The notes under the pieces: generated by a model
The model's input: the letters and a program-made list of their open reading frames with translations, nothing else
The model's database searches: none
What the model was told of the DNA's origin: nothing
Position numbers and translations under genes: made by a program
Source: Vibrio neptunius
GTDB taxonomy: Bacteria; Pseudomonadota; Gammaproteobacteria; Enterobacterales; Vibrionaceae
Direction of reading: 5' to 3'
DNA: 64,000 nt
Assembly (NCBI GenBank): GCA_019339365.1
Contig: CP079860.1
Span: forward strand, 682,001 to 746,000
Part shown: positions 1 to 8,331 of the stretch, piece after piece
Layout of the letters: every line of letters begins with the position of its first letter
Position numbering within the stretch: the first letter of the stretch is position 1

Positions 1-165
1 AGCCTGCTCTTCCTCCCACCCCATCCGTTTAGCACATTGATACGCAATGTATGCCACCCGGTGACCGTGATTTAAATCATCGATCCCGACAGCATCGAGG
101 GCTGAAGCGATTTCAAAAAGCACCTGACGTAAGTCTACGCTTACGTTATCAAGCAGCTCATCCAT
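1..165 (-). CDS. HD-domain (HD-GYP-like) phosphohydrolase, N-terminal part only
   Basis: The gene runs off the left edge; only its first 55 codons are here, read on the minus strand from an ATG at 165. The visible start, MDELLDNVSVDLRQVLFEIA, is followed by a NHGHRVAYIA segment. This matches the H-x-x-R-V opening of HD-type phosphohydrolase domains found in HD-GYP cyclic-di-GMP phosphodiesterases and related sensors. The catalytic HD pair and any GYP motif would lie outside the window, so the substrate cannot be stated. The 230 bases between it and the next gene hold no other coding signal. Confidence 0.6.
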   Translation of the reverse strand, partial: MDELLDNVSVDLRQVLFEIASALDAVGIDDLNHGHRVAYIAYQCAKRMGWEEEQA

Positions 166-395
166 TCGTATTAACCTAACTGACTCATTTTTCTTATTTT
201 AGGTCTATAAGGCTAAACGATTTCATTTCATAAAGACCACAAGTTATTTGGGACTATTTATATAATTGTGATTGGTATAACGTCTTGGGTGAATTTCGTG
301 CTACATAGAAAATATTTTTTGCAACAAGAGGTTATGGTGATCTAAGCCTTACTCTGTTACGTTATCTGTTCATATTCAACTTGTTTAGGTCCCTT

Positions 396-934
396 ATGTT
401 CACAATCTCTATCGACTCTGAACTCGAACTCGCTCTTGTTCAAGAGTCATTCGCTGCTCAATACAGCGAATTGGTGTCCAGTCAAACTGAGTACTTATCG
501 CAATGGTTGGCTTGGCCCCCTTCTGTCAATCCGAACAAGACTTTCGTCTATTCGTGCAACGTGTTTTACATGAATATGCAGACGGAAAGTCCATGACCTG
601 CGCAATCATCTACAAAGGTAATATCGTCGGAAACTGCAGCTTTAACACCATAGATTACGATACAAAAACCGTCGAGGTTGGCTACTGGCTATCGCAACAT
701 CAGCAAGGCAAAGGCATAGTGACACGGGTTGTGAACAAACTGATTGATATCGCGTTCAATGAATACCAAATGGAGAAGGTCCAGTTATCCGCCGCCAAAG
801 ATAACCTCCCTAGCCGGCGAGTGGCTGAACGAGTAGGCATGACACTGGAAGGGATTATCACCAATGAGGAAAAAATTGGAGATCGAATTCTGGATCACGC
901 CATCTACGGTATTCACCGCCAAAACACCCATTGA
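396..934 (+). pseudogene. GNAT acetyltransferase (RimJ/RimL type), frameshifted
   Basis: Two overlapping reading frames encode one acetyltransferase. Frame one starts at ATG 396 and ends in SQWLAWPP. Frame two carries the rest, PFCQSEQDFRLF onward, including the acetyl-CoA loop region (VGYWLSQHQQGKG) and the RVAERVGMTLEG segment typical of RimJ/RimL-type GNAT enzymes, ending at 934. The frames join at a run of five C near 515; one more C would give a continuous protein of about 179 residues, the usual family size. Such enzymes acetylate protein N-termini or small amines; the substrate here is unknown. Either a genuine frameshift mutation or a homopolymer sequencing error explains the break. 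Confidence 0.75.
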
Positions 935-1032
935 TGAGTAAATTGATTCCAACCACAGATTTATTGGTTGGCTAAGGTATTTCGCGTTGCTTGATGCTAG
1001 GATTGCAGCTTTATAAGGAAAGAGAGAACACC

Positions 1033-1461
1033 GTGTCTTCACTGTTAAAGCTGTTCTTAGTTGTCGTAACACTCAGTGCAGGCTTCTTTGCCGGTGACAT
1101 TTATCAGTGGTTTAAAAACCGTTCCCAAGTCAAACCTTTGTCAGAATATTGCTTACTCACTACTCAAGCTTGTGAAAACAACGATGTTCGTATAAAAGTA
1201 GACCGCGACATCAGTCACCCTTTGGTACCCACTGAAATCGTCGTTGATTGGCCCACCGCTCAACAAGACAGCCTGTTACTGACTTTGCAAGGCTACGAGA
1301 TGGAAATGGGTACCGCTGTATTTAAACTCAATAAGAACTCAACTGGTCAGTTTACCGGCCAAGTCATTCTGCCAGTATGTACAACGGACGCTATGACCTG
1401 GATTGGTGAAATCACTGATGGCCAACACAGTGTGAGTACCTCGATTAGGATGGAACAATGA
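1033..1461 (+). CDS. Small membrane-anchored protein of copper-delivery operon (function unknown)
   Basis: A protein of 142 residues starting at GTG 1033, preceded by a good ribosome site (AAGGAAAGAGAG). An N-terminal membrane anchor (SLLKLFLVVVTLSAGFFAG) is followed by a periplasmic domain with three cysteines and a GYEMEMGTAVFKL segment reminiscent of FixH/YtkA-like domains, whose Met-rich motifs can bind copper; this resemblance is by eye only. Its stop overlaps the start of the SCO1/SenC gene by four bases (ATGA), so the two are almost certainly translationally coupled. Context suggests a role in copper handling for cytochrome oxidase assembly. Confidence 0.7.
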   Translation: MSSLLKLFLVVVTLSAGFFAGDIYQWFKNRSQVKPLSEYCLLTTQACENNDVRIKVDRDISHPLVPTEIVVDWPTAQQDSLLLTLQGYEMEMGTAVFKLNKNSTGQFTGQVILPVCTTDAMTWIGEITDGQHSVSTSIRMEQ

Positions 1462-2057
1462 GTAAAAATTGGTCTTTAATATTAGTCGCTGCCTTTGCGC
1501 TCGGTTTTGGTGTTAAAGCGTATTTGGATTCAAAGCCAACGGCCGACACCCCCGTGACAGCCAGCAAAGAAGTCGTCCTTTTTGGCAAAGATGACAAGGC
1601 CGTCAAAATCTTCGATCAGCAAGACCCTCGTGTGCGTATCGTATACTTCGGGTTTACACGATGCCCTGATGTCTGTCCAACCTCATTGGCTATGCTAGCC
1701 GGCGCACTTAATCAGGTGGATGACCAGGTGAAATCCCACTTCAGGCCTATATTTGTTTCACTTGATCCAGAGCGTGATGCCGCAGCAGATTCGTACAAAT
1801 ATGCTCAATACTTCCATTCAATGATTGAAGGTTTGTCGGCGCCACTCGATATCACCACGCCTCTGGCACATAAATACGGCGTTATTTTTCGTAAAACCAA
1901 ATTAGAAAACTCGGAGCTAAAGTATACCCTTGACCACAGCTCCTACTTTTATTTCCTAAAACCAGATGGCACATTAATTACTAAAGTGCCGCATACGCTG
2001 ACACCTGCTCCTCTGGTCGAAGCGATGAAAACACTTACGTCACAAGGAAAATCTTAA
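1458..2057 (+). CDS. SCO1/SenC family copper chaperone / thiol-disulfide protein
   Basis: 199 residues with an N-terminal signal anchor and a thioredoxin-like fold. The family's copper ligands are present: the CxxxC motif in FTRCPDVCPTSLAML and the distal histidine in YTLDHSSYFYF. SCO proteins deliver copper to, or reduce the thiols of, the CuA site of cytochrome c oxidase in the periplasm. The gene sits in the middle of a three-gene unit, overlapping its upstream neighbour by four bases and its downstream neighbour by one base (TAATG). Presence beside a PCu(A)C-type protein supports a joint role in CuA-site maturation. Confidence 0.92.
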   Translation: MSKNWSLILVAAFALGFGVKAYLDSKPTADTPVTASKEVVLFGKDDKAVKIFDQQDPRVRIVYFGFTRCPDVCPTSLAMLAGALNQVDDQVKSHFRPIFVSLDPERDAAADSYKYAQYFHSMIEGLSAPLDITTPLAHKYGVIFRKTKLENSELKYTLDHSSYFYFLKPDGTLITKVPHTLTPAPLVEAMKTLTSQGKS

Positions 2058-2509
2058 TGAAGTTAAAAGCCCTCATGTTAGCCTCTATTGCGCTGAGCCC
2101 ACTTGCTCACGCGGCTTCCGACATCATGCTATCTCACACCTACGCGCGTGCGACACCACCGAGCGCCGCCACCAGCGCCGTGTTCACTGAAATCATGAAC
2201 CACAGCGCAACAGACCGTGTTATCGTCTCTGCGAGTACAGAGGCGGCAGGTAAAGTTGAGTTGCATGACGTTATCAAAGATGGCGATGTGATGAAAATGC
2301 GCCAGATAGAACAAATTACCGTGCCAGCGAATAGCATGGTAGAGCTAAAGCCAGGCAGCCTACACATTATGCTGTTTGATCTGAAAAAGCCGCTAGTCGA
2401 AGGTGAAAACATTGATGTAAAACTGACCTTCGCCAATGGGGAGGAGCAAACCGTCTCAGCGCCTATCAAGAAAGTGATGAGTGGGATGAATCATAAACAT
2501 CATCACTAA
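2057..2509 (+). CDS. PCu(A)C-family periplasmic copper chaperone
   Basis: 150 residues with a cleavable signal peptide (LMLASIALSPLAHAASD). The mature part carries the family's spaced His/Met copper site: ELHDVI...MKMRQIE...LKPGSLHIMLFDL (H-x(n)-M-x(n)-H-x-M). It ends in a His-rich tail, MNHKHHH, probably extra metal ligands. PCu(A)C proteins pass Cu(I) to SCO proteins or directly to the CuA centre of oxidase subunit II. It is the last gene of the operon, followed by a strong terminator hairpin. Confidence 0.9.
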   Translation: MKLKALMLASIALSPLAHAASDIMLSHTYARATPPSAATSAVFTEIMNHSATDRVIVSASTEAAGKVELHDVIKDGDVMKMRQIEQITVPANSMVELKPGSLHIMLFDLKKPLVEGENIDVKLTFANGEEQTVSAPIKKVMSGMNHKHHH

Positions 2510-2517
2510 ATCATAAA

Positions 2518-2540
2518 AAGGCCGCTCAATGAGCGGCCTT
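2518..2540. terminator. Bidirectional terminator after the copper operon
   Basis: The sequence AAGGCCGCTC AAT GAGCGGCCTT forms a 10-bp perfect stem with a three-base loop, preceded by an A-run. It lies between convergent genes and can serve both strands. Confidence 0.85.
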
Positions 2541-2572
2541 AATACATTTCAACCTCGCATAGACACGCGCCA

Positions 2573-3304
2573 CTAGGCTTTATTATCCGGATGCCGCGGA
2601 CAATCCTCGCAGAGATTGCGTCCATGGCATTTATACACTAAGCAGCAGCTAGTACGCACCAGTTTCAGCGCCCCACTTTGCTCATCCACCGCCAGAGTTT
2701 TCGCCAATTTAGCTGGCAAGCCGCACGCATCCAACCAAAGCGAAGCCTGTTCAAGTAGATAATCATTCGGAATGTGAGGGGCAAATTGACTCAGCTTCAC
2801 AAGACAGCCAAGCACACCATCAGCGAATAGATGGTTAGTAAAACCCGGACGAATCCGCGTCCACTGGCTCATTTCTTCGCGAAAGTAAGCAAATAAAGCC
2901 TGCAGTTGAACCCCTGCTTTTGCCACCAAATCCGCCTCGGTTCCATGCACATGCTCTGTCGACTCGAATTGAAAACCTGTCACAAATTCCGACTGCACTT
3001 TCTGACCAATACGAGTGAGATCAGGCAAACCGTGCAAGGCATAAATCGAAATGAAAGAGACATAGACGGGTTGCCAGCAAAGCAGATCCCAAGTTCGAGT
3101 CAGCCAATAGGCAGAACCGGCTTCCGGATGAGCGGCTTTAAGGCGCTCATACAGTGCTTGGATATTGTCACTGCAAGGATGATCGACATGGATAATATCC
3201 TGCTGGGACGCATCTTCAGGTATCGGTGAAATCACACCAGCAAGATAAGGCGTTACCTGTTGAGAGTATTCAAAGAGGTGATCGAAGAAGGCGTCTGAAC
3301 TCAT
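2573..3304 (-). CDS. Siderophore ferric iron reductase (FhuF-like 2Fe-2S protein)
   Basis: 243 residues, cytoplasmic. The C-terminus carries the cysteine pattern CC-x(10)-C-x2-C (CCLVYKCHGRNLCEDCP), the [2Fe-2S] ligand set of FhuF-type ferric-siderophore reductases; the first part matches the Vibrio/Aeromonas siderophore-reductase family rather than classical FhuF. The enzyme would release iron from imported ferric siderophores. Upstream, 30-80 bases before the ATG, the AT-rich GATAATGATAAC-like sequence suggests Fur control. No siderophore biosynthesis or transport genes are adjacent. Confidence 0.82.
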   Translation of the reverse strand: MSSDAFFDHLFEYSQQVTPYLAGVISPIPEDASQQDIIHVDHPCSDNIQALYERLKAAHPEAGSAYWLTRTWDLLCWQPVYVSFISIYALHGLPDLTRIGQKVQSEFVTGFQFESTEHVHGTEADLVAKAGVQLQALFAYFREEMSQWTRIRPGFTNHLFADGVLGCLVKLSQFAPHIPNDYLLEQASLWLDACGLPAKLAKTLAVDEQSGALKLVRTSCCLVYKCHGRNLCEDCPRHPDNKA

Positions 3305-3340
3305 AGCAGTGATATTTATAGAAACAAAATCAGCTTGTTA

Positions 3341-3382
3341 GGATAATGATAACATCAGGTTAATGCAATTGATTATTATTAA
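3341..3382. promoter_or_regulatory. Candidate Fur boxes upstream of the ferric reductase
   Basis: GGATAATGATAACATCA (3341-3357) and AATGCAATTGATTATTATTAA (3362-3382) both resemble halves of the Fur consensus GATAATGATAATCATTATC. Their position just upstream of an iron-acquisition gene supports repression by iron-loaded Fur. Confidence 0.5.
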
Positions 3383-3626
3383 CTAAATATAGAATAACCA
3401 CATTGACGATTAACCACCGATTCATTTTATCGACTCACGACCAAAAACAGCCAAGCAACCGACCAAAATTCAAGTTGTTTGTTACCTAAACACATTACCA
3501 ATATCTATGTATTAGAAGTATCAACCTAGTTGTAGTTATCTGTTTTATATGCATAATTGCCCCTATTGAATCGTTCTATCACTCCATTAAAGCCAACACG
3601 TGCATAGATAATAGGCGTATTGAAGT

Positions 3627-4183
3627 TTGAAGAAAAAAGCAGGTTTTACGCTAATCGAGTTGATTAGTGTTGTAGTCATCCTTGGTATTGTGGCCGTCGT
3701 GGCGGCACCGAAATTTCTCAATATTCAAACATCGGCTCGTGCCGCCACCATAGAAGGTATTGCCAACGCAATGGAAGGCGTTGTTAATCAGGTCAGTGCC
3801 AAAGCTTATGTTAAAGGGCTAACGCCAAGCACCTCTAACCCGGGGAATCAGCAGGACTATATCTTGGATTTCGGTATCGGAACTGTTGAAGTCGATTGGG
3901 GGCGCTATGCCCAGAAAGTGAGGGGGAATCGGGAGATGCATTGACCATGCTCGATTTTATGACACTCAGTACAACCGATGATCTCACAACGGCGATCGGC
4001 AATCGACACACAGTGATTGGCTTTGAACACTCTTTTTCGGCCACGGAGCTCAACAGTAGCAACATAACCACTCTGCCGCAGGGATGCTACGTGATCTATG
4101 ATTCCTTCGGAGGACGGTCATCAGGCACCTGCCCAGCTGAAGGCTGTGTCTGTACCGTACGGGTTGAAAACACCAACTGTTAA
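3627..4183 (+). pseudogene. Type IV prepilin / MSHA-like pilin, frameshifted
   Basis: The start (TTG 3627) gives MKKKAGFTLIELISVVVILG, a textbook class III prepilin leader: cleavage after Gly by the prepilin peptidase, N-methylated Phe, and Glu5. A long hydrophobic helix follows. The frame runs to GTVEVDWG, then falls out of register at a run of five G near 3900. In another frame it continues as ALCPESEGESGDALTMLDF and ends with the pilin-like cysteine region GCYVIYDSFGG...CTVRVENTNC at 4183. Restoring one G gives a continuous protein of about 185 residues. It is either a recent pseudogene or an assembly error; no other pilus genes are adjacent. Confidence 0.75.
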
Positions 4184-4306
4184 ATCAAAGATCGCTCTCC
4201 CTGCTAAGTAAGTCGGGAGAAACGCAGTCTGTGGTGGATATGGCCCACAATGCAAAACGCAAAGGCGTAAATTGGTCGATGCCATTGGCCGCGAGCTACT
4301 GACGCA

Positions 4307-4867
4307 CTAAGCGGCAGTAATTAAAAGTTCATCGCTCCAACCTAACTCAAGGTAACTTTGTGCCTGTTGCGGCGTTGCCGTTATCCACTGCTCAACACCA
4401 ATATCAGGGACAAGAAATGGCATACGATGATGGTATGGTGAGCATTGTGTGTTCGGGCTTGTAGTCAGGATGACCAAATTGCCATCATCCGCAAGAATTC
4501 CGGCCATATACAGAGGCATGCTATCTGGGTTAGTAAACAAGAACTTGTTCTTTTTACCTCCACTTTCACACCACTCATACCAACCGTTACAAGGCACAAT
4601 GACACGCCTGCGGATAAATCCGTTACGAAATGTAGGCTTACTGGCCACTGTTTCTGCCTGAGCGTTAATAATCAATCGCTTAGCCCATTCAGGCCGAGTT
4701 CCCCACTTGATATCTTTCTGACAATACGCCTGTGCCTCAAACGCCACCACAGAGACATTTTCAGTCGGTTTCAAATCAAGGTTTATCTGAGGAAAGAAGT
4801 CGATCCCCACCAGTTGGGAAACCACTCTTGCCAGTGGATCATCCGTTACATTCAAGCGTCCGCACAT
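4307..4867 (-). CDS. SRAP/HMCES family abasic-site DNA-protein crosslinking protein (YedK-like)
   Basis: 186 residues. The start MCGRLN exposes Cys2 after Met removal, the residue that forms a thiazolidine crosslink with abasic sites in single-stranded DNA. Other family signatures are INAQAETVASKPTFR (Asn/Glu), VPCNGWYEW (catalytic Glu) and HHRMPFLV (His). The protein is shorter than E. coli YedK (about 222 residues); the shortfall is mainly at the C-terminus, beyond the His motif. The gene stands alone, in tail-to-tail position with the pilin gene. Confidence 0.88.
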   Translation of the reverse strand: MCGRLNVTDDPLARVVSQLVGIDFFPQINLDLKPTENVSVVAFEAQAYCQKDIKWGTRPEWAKRLIINAQAETVASKPTFRNGFIRRRVIVPCNGWYEWCESGGKKNKFLFTNPDSMPLYMAGILADDGNLVILTTSPNTQCSPYHHRMPFLVPDIGVEQWITATPQQAQSYLELGWSDELLITAA

Positions 4868-5102
4868 CTTGCTCCACCTCGTTCAAGCACTCCGTTTAAT
4901 TATGGACAATTATTTCCATAATGATTGGAAGTTTTCGCTATTTTTCCCCTTCTTTAATGTCGTTAATCTACGCCCATCGACATTGTTCATATCGAAGTCT
5001 TCGAGTTTTTGAGCTTGTTCGTTTACTTGAAATAAGGGTTCAACATCGTCCGAGCGGTTCGTGAGACCTAATGCAATTATCTAAATTCAACTAGGAGCCA
5101 AC

Positions 5103-5762
5103 ATGACTCACCCAATCATCAAAGATCTCAACACTCGTTACACAGCAAAAAAATACGACGCAAGTAAGCGCATCTCTGCTGAAGATATGGAAGTCATAAA
5201 ACAAGCGATTCGTTTATCTGCTTCTTCTATCAACTCACAGCCTTGGAAGTTTATCGTTCTTGAGAGTGACGAAGCAAAACAACGTTTCCACAACACGTTT
5301 GCCAACATGCACCAGTTCAACCAACCGCATGCCAAAGAAGCGTCTCATACGATTTTGTTTGCTCACAACCCTCGCTTTACCAAAGACAACTACAAAAAAG
5401 TGGTCGATGCAGAAGTGACCTCAGGCCACCTGCCTGCAGAGCGATACAACGACATGCTAAATGGCGCGTTCGGCTTTGCAGAACTCAACACCGATGAAAC
5501 CGGGTTCAACGGCAATTGGACAAAAGCTCAAACCTATATCGCACTGGGAAACACGCTACACACATTAGCGCGCATGGGCATTGCTTCAACCCCAATGGAA
5601 GGGGTCGATCCAAAGCTGATCGGTGAAGAGTTCAAACAAGAGCTAGACGGCTTTGTATGTGACTTTGCGCTAGCACTGGGTTATCACAAAGACGGTGAGG
5701 ATTATAACCACGGCTTACCAAAAGCGCGTCTACCTCTAGAAGACGTCATCACCACACTGTAA
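5103..5762 (+). CDS. NAD(P)H-dependent nitroreductase (NfsB-like)
   Basis: 219 residues, the normal size for the oxygen-insensitive nitroreductase family. The N-terminal flavin-binding segment (NTRYTAKKYDASKRIS, then LSASSINSQPWKFIVLE) and C-terminal GIASTPMEGVDP match NfsB. These are FMN homodimers that reduce quinones and nitro compounds with NAD(P)H. The start is set by a clear ribosome site (ACTAGGAGCCAAC). It is followed after 29 bases by a small monooxygenase-like gene, so the two are likely co-transcribed as a quinone or electrophile detoxification pair. Confidence 0.9.
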   Translation: MTHPIIKDLNTRYTAKKYDASKRISAEDMEVIKQAIRLSASSINSQPWKFIVLESDEAKQRFHNTFANMHQFNQPHAKEASHTILFAHNPRFTKDNYKKVVDAEVTSGHLPAERYNDMLNGAFGFAELNTDETGFNGNWTKAQTYIALGNTLHTLARMGIASTPMEGVDPKLIGEEFKQELDGFVCDFALALGYHKDGEDYNHGLPKARLPLEDVITTL

Positions 5763-5791
5763 AGCACAAAAAACAACCAAGAGGTAAGCAC

Positions 5792-6082
5792 ATGAGCAAG
5801 TTAACCATTATCGCCAATATCATTGCCAAAGAAGGCCAAATTGAATTAGTTAAAGCTGAGCTAATCAAGTTGATTGACAAAACCCGCGCTGAAGATGGCT
5901 GCATCAACTACGATCTGCATCAAGACAACGACAATCCAGCGCATTTCGTTTTCCATGAAAACTGGTCTTCTGAAGCCGCGTTGAACAAGCATCTCGCCAG
6001 CGCTCATATCGCCGACTACATCGCCGCCGTTGACGGCGCGGTAGAGACATTCACCATCAACCGGATGACGCATATAGCCTAA
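5792..6082 (+). CDS. Antibiotic biosynthesis monooxygenase (ABM/YgiN-like) domain protein
   Basis: 96 residues forming one ABM ferredoxin-like domain: LTIIANIIAKEGQIELVKAE, then TRAEDGCINYDLHQ and FVFHENWSSEAALNKHLAS. Members are small dimeric proteins such as YgiN quinol monooxygenase. The start has a good ribosome site (AAGAGGTAAGCAC). Position directly behind a nitroreductase suggests the two act on the same quinone-like compounds; this is inference. Confidence 0.85.
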   Translation: MSKLTIIANIIAKEGQIELVKAELIKLIDKTRAEDGCINYDLHQDNDNPAHFVFHENWSSEAALNKHLASAHIADYIAAVDGAVETFTINRMTHIA

Positions 6083-6101
6083 ACGTATCGTTATCGGGAG
6101 C

Positions 6102-6127
6102 AAAAAGCCGCATTACGCGGCTTTTTT
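6102..6127 (+). terminator. Rho-independent terminator
   Basis: AAAAAGCCGC ATTA CGCGGCTTTTTT: 6-bp GC stem plus A/T flanks and a T-run, 20 bases after the monooxygenase stop codon. It marks the left edge of the accessory island. Confidence 0.85.
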
Positions 6128-6163
6128 GTAAGTGAAGAAATGCGCAATTCAAATTCAATTCAA

Positions 6164-6185
6164 ATTGAGGACACACACCAAAAGA
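6164..6185 (+). repeat. Solitary half-copy of the RAYT-end repeat
   Basis: TTGAGGACACACACCAAAAG matches the RAYT-unit terminus with one mismatch (TTGAGG for TTCAGG), without the opposing arm. It lies 30 bases outside the left end of the complete unit. Confidence 0.8.
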
Positions 6186-6189
6186 TTTC

Positions 6190-6336
6190 CGCCGACTTGG
6201 ACTTGCATCTCAAATTCAGGACACACACCGGTAAATCGCCAGTAAATCGCCAGCAAAACTCACCAAATCAAAATCATCTCAGGGTTATTTTGATAAACGG
6301 CCAACTTTGATGAATATTGTCGCCGACTTGGACTTG
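6190..6336. repeat. 16-bp direct repeat pair around the left end of the RAYT unit
   Basis: CGCCGACTTGGACTTG occurs at 6190-6205 and again at 6321-6336. A small tandem duplication (GTAAATCGCCA, twice) lies at 6231-6252. The first copy is outside, the second inside, the unit bounded by the inverted repeats, so this is not a target-site duplication; it may be a subterminal sequence duplicated during local rearrangement. Confidence 0.7.
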
Positions 6337-7510
6337 AGGAAGGTATTTTATTGAATATCGGTACGTTTATTTCAACACCATGTCAGCTATCAAGCTGTGG
6401 GGGAATGTCTAAAAGCTTTCGAGTGACGCTTACTCAAAGGTGAGTAAATGAAGCTTTTTCTTATTCAGAGCGGTTTTGGCGATGATAGCCTTGGCTTGAC
6501 TGCCTACCGCCGTGACGTGAAATTTCTCCAATTGCGTACACACCTTGAGCCAGTTGTTTCTGTTTCCCCCAAGCCTATCTAATATGGGTGGCAGGCTGGT
6601 ATTCATCGATGCTTTATTGGGCCGAATTTGACGCGCGGTCCAGTCGACTAATTCAAGATAATCCATCAATCGAAAAGGAATGCCATCTCTTTTTAAGTGG
6701 CTCTCGTGACCGATAAATGGATGAAGGCAAGGGGCTGTAGATTGCTGTTGGTTTAAGGCGTCGATTCGAGCTTTGATGGAAGTGAATTCTGAGTCTTCGG
6801 GTTTAGTGGCAATGCTTGCTCGAATAGGATTGAGGTCTACGTACGCCATCGCAGCGGCTAGGGCTTTTTCATCCAGCAAAGCTTGGCTTTTAAATCGACT
6901 TTCCCAGAAATGCCCAGTGCAGCTATCTTCTTTGTTCGCTTTGCAAGCAATATCGTAGTTAAGCTCCTTCATATACCAGCTTAAATCCCACAGACGTTCT
7001 CGCCAACGCTCAATGATCTCGATACATTTTTCCTGTTCCATCGGGTGAGTAAGCTGGCCATCAAGCCAGCGCTGAACAATAGGGGGTAACTTATGCGCCA
7101 TCCCCCAGCGTTCAACAACCTGATGATGTGACAAGCCCAAGGCTCTCTCTCGGTTGATATTGACGACTAAGTGGTAGTGATTACTCATGATGGCGTAAGC
7201 ACAAATATCGATGCAGTAGAGCTCAGCAAGCGAGTGCATTTTGTTGACAATCCACTCCCGGCGGTGCTCATAACTCACTAGGGTTTGTGGGTCTTCACCA
7301 CATAAAAAGCTGCGCCTCACACAACGAGAAACGCAGTGATAATAGGATGTGGCTTCAATCGAGATAAGTTGCTTGCGCGCTGTTGTCATCAATGTGTCTC
7401 CTTGTCGAACAATAACAAGGTAGCAATCATTCAAACAAGAGTTTGTAATCAGTCCCTCGAAAAGGAGGAAATCATACTTATTTAGTCCTTTTGGTGTGTG
7501 TCCTGAATTT
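6212..7510 (-). mobile_element. RAYT transposase unit with 18-bp perfect terminal inverted repeats
   Basis: The left end AAATTCAGGACACACACC (6212-6229) and right end GGTGTGTGTCCTGAATTT (7493-7510) are exact reverse complements and enclose one HUH-type transposase gene. The unit is about 1.3 kb. The same end sequence recurs seven more times nearby, five times as a 44-bp (or slightly decayed) palindrome. This is the usual relation between a RAYT gene and the REP sequences it is thought to mobilise. No obvious target-site duplication was seen. Confidence 0.8.
6430..7389 (-). CDS. REP-associated tyrosine transposase (RAYT, Y1/HUH family)
   Basis: 319 residues from ATG 7389, chosen over the upstream start because AAGGAG lies eight bases before it. 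The Y1 transposase core is clear: HCVSRCVRRSFLCGED near the N-terminus, the HUH metal motif in YAIMSNHYHLVV, and the catalytic-tyrosine segment AAMAYVDLNPIRAS. The roughly 120-residue C-terminal extension beyond this is longer than in minimal IS200 enzymes. These proteins nick and rejoin single-stranded DNA at palindromic REP sequences. The gene is complete and apparently intact, flanked by the repeats it presumably recognises. Confidence 0.9.
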   Translation of the reverse strand: MTTARKQLISIEATSYYHCVSRCVRRSFLCGEDPQTLVSYEHRREWIVNKMHSLAELYCIDICAYAIMSNHYHLVVNINRERALGLSHHQVVERWGMAHKLPPIVQRWLDGQLTHPMEQEKCIEIIERWRERLWDLSWYMKELNYDIACKANKEDSCTGHFWESRFKSQALLDEKALAAAMAYVDLNPIRASIATKPEDSEFTSIKARIDALNQQQSTAPCLHPFIGHESHLKRDGIPFRLMDYLELVDWTARQIRPNKASMNTSLPPILDRLGGNRNNWLKVCTQLEKFHVTAVGSQAKAIIAKTALNKKKLHLLTFE

Positions 7511-7589
7511 CTATTTTCGAAAAATGTCCATACTGGTGTAAATTATTTTTTATTATAGAATAAAAAATATTCGTGTAAGGGAATAAATA

Positions 7590-8174
7590 GTGTTGGTTGA
7601 AAACAAGTCTTACAAAGCTTTCTTTTATGGGAATGCCCAAAACATCCCGGAACAAAACTCTAAGATCTCGTCAATGTGGTTTGCTAAAAATGATCAACCT
7701 TTTGACCATATATCCATCGAAAAAGAACTCAATATTCAGTTCCCTGAACTATTTCTTAATTTTTTAAAAGAGTGTGGCGGGTTTTATTTTGATCATAGCT
7801 GTAATTACTCTTACCCCTGCGCACCGGATGACATGAATAAATCTCTGTCGATCAGTTTTGACATCGTTGACAACAAGCGTTCTAGAAATATCACATTTGT
7901 ATTATTTGACGGTTTTTTCCTACCGGGTAGTGCTGCCTATAACAGTGAGAAAAAAATCTTAGATGAATGCTTTAGCTCTGGTGAATATGATCAAGAGCTT
8001 TGCGGACGAGATTGGAGCAAGTTGATACCTTTCGCAAATGATAACGGCGATCTTTTGTGTCTAGACTTTAACGTGAAGGATGAGCCAGAAGTCGTTTATA
8101 TAACTTATGACGGCGTCGATATCTTTCCCGCTCTGACTAACTTTGAACATTTATTAATTGGGCTAGATTACTAG
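7590..8174 (+). CDS. SMI1/KNR4 (SUKH) family protein, orphan immunity-like
   Basis: 194 residues from GTG 7590 (ribosome site TAAGGGA). The segment IEKELNIQFPELFLNFLKECGG is the SUKH-family signature around the conserved GG, and the C-terminus IPFANDNGDLLCLDF matches the second conserved block. SUKH proteins often neutralise nuclease toxins of contact-dependent or polymorphic systems and are frequent integron cargo. No toxin gene is adjacent, so it would be an orphan immunity or unrelated regulatory protein. A 44-bp palindrome follows about 90 bases downstream. It is the only forward-strand gene in this cluster of small modules. Confidence 0.7.
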   Translation: MLVENKSYKAFFYGNAQNIPEQNSKISSMWFAKNDQPFDHISIEKELNIQFPELFLNFLKECGGFYFDHSCNYSYPCAPDDMNKSLSISFDIVDNKRSRNITFVLFDGFFLPGSAAYNSEKKILDECFSSGEYDQELCGRDWSKLIPFANDNGDLLCLDFNVKDEPEVVYITYDGVDIFPALTNFEHLLIGLDY

Positions 8175-8262
8175 GGCGCTGGCGGATCCCCTCACAATTC
8201 TCCCAGTCCACAGGTATGCGTTAGGCGCTGATATTCCACCATTGCCCAGTGATATAACTCAC

Positions 8263-8306
8263 AATTCAGGACACACACCAAAAGATTGGTGTGTGTCCTC
8301 GAATTC
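8263..8306. repeat. 44-bp RAYT-associated palindrome, copy 1
   Basis: AATTC, then AGGACACACACC, an eight-base loop AAAAGATT, GGTGTGTGTCCT and CGAATTC. The 12-bp stem is perfect. It separates the SUKH gene from the next membrane protein gene (stop codon at 8332). Confidence 0.95.
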
Positions 8307-8331
8307 AAAAAACGCCTCGTAGTATTTCTTG

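Noticed and set aside
6430..7389. RAYT unit as a classical IS200/IS605 element with a second TnpB gene
   Set aside because: Only one gene lies between the inverted ends, and the terminal inverted repeats plus palindromes fit RAYT/REP rather than an IS605 arrangement; no TnpB-like gene was found in the window.
8220..8226. GTTAGGC core after the SUKH gene as a second attC
   Set aside because: The core is present, but the sequence to its left (GGCGCTGGCGG) repeats directly rather than pairing, so no attC fold can be supported.
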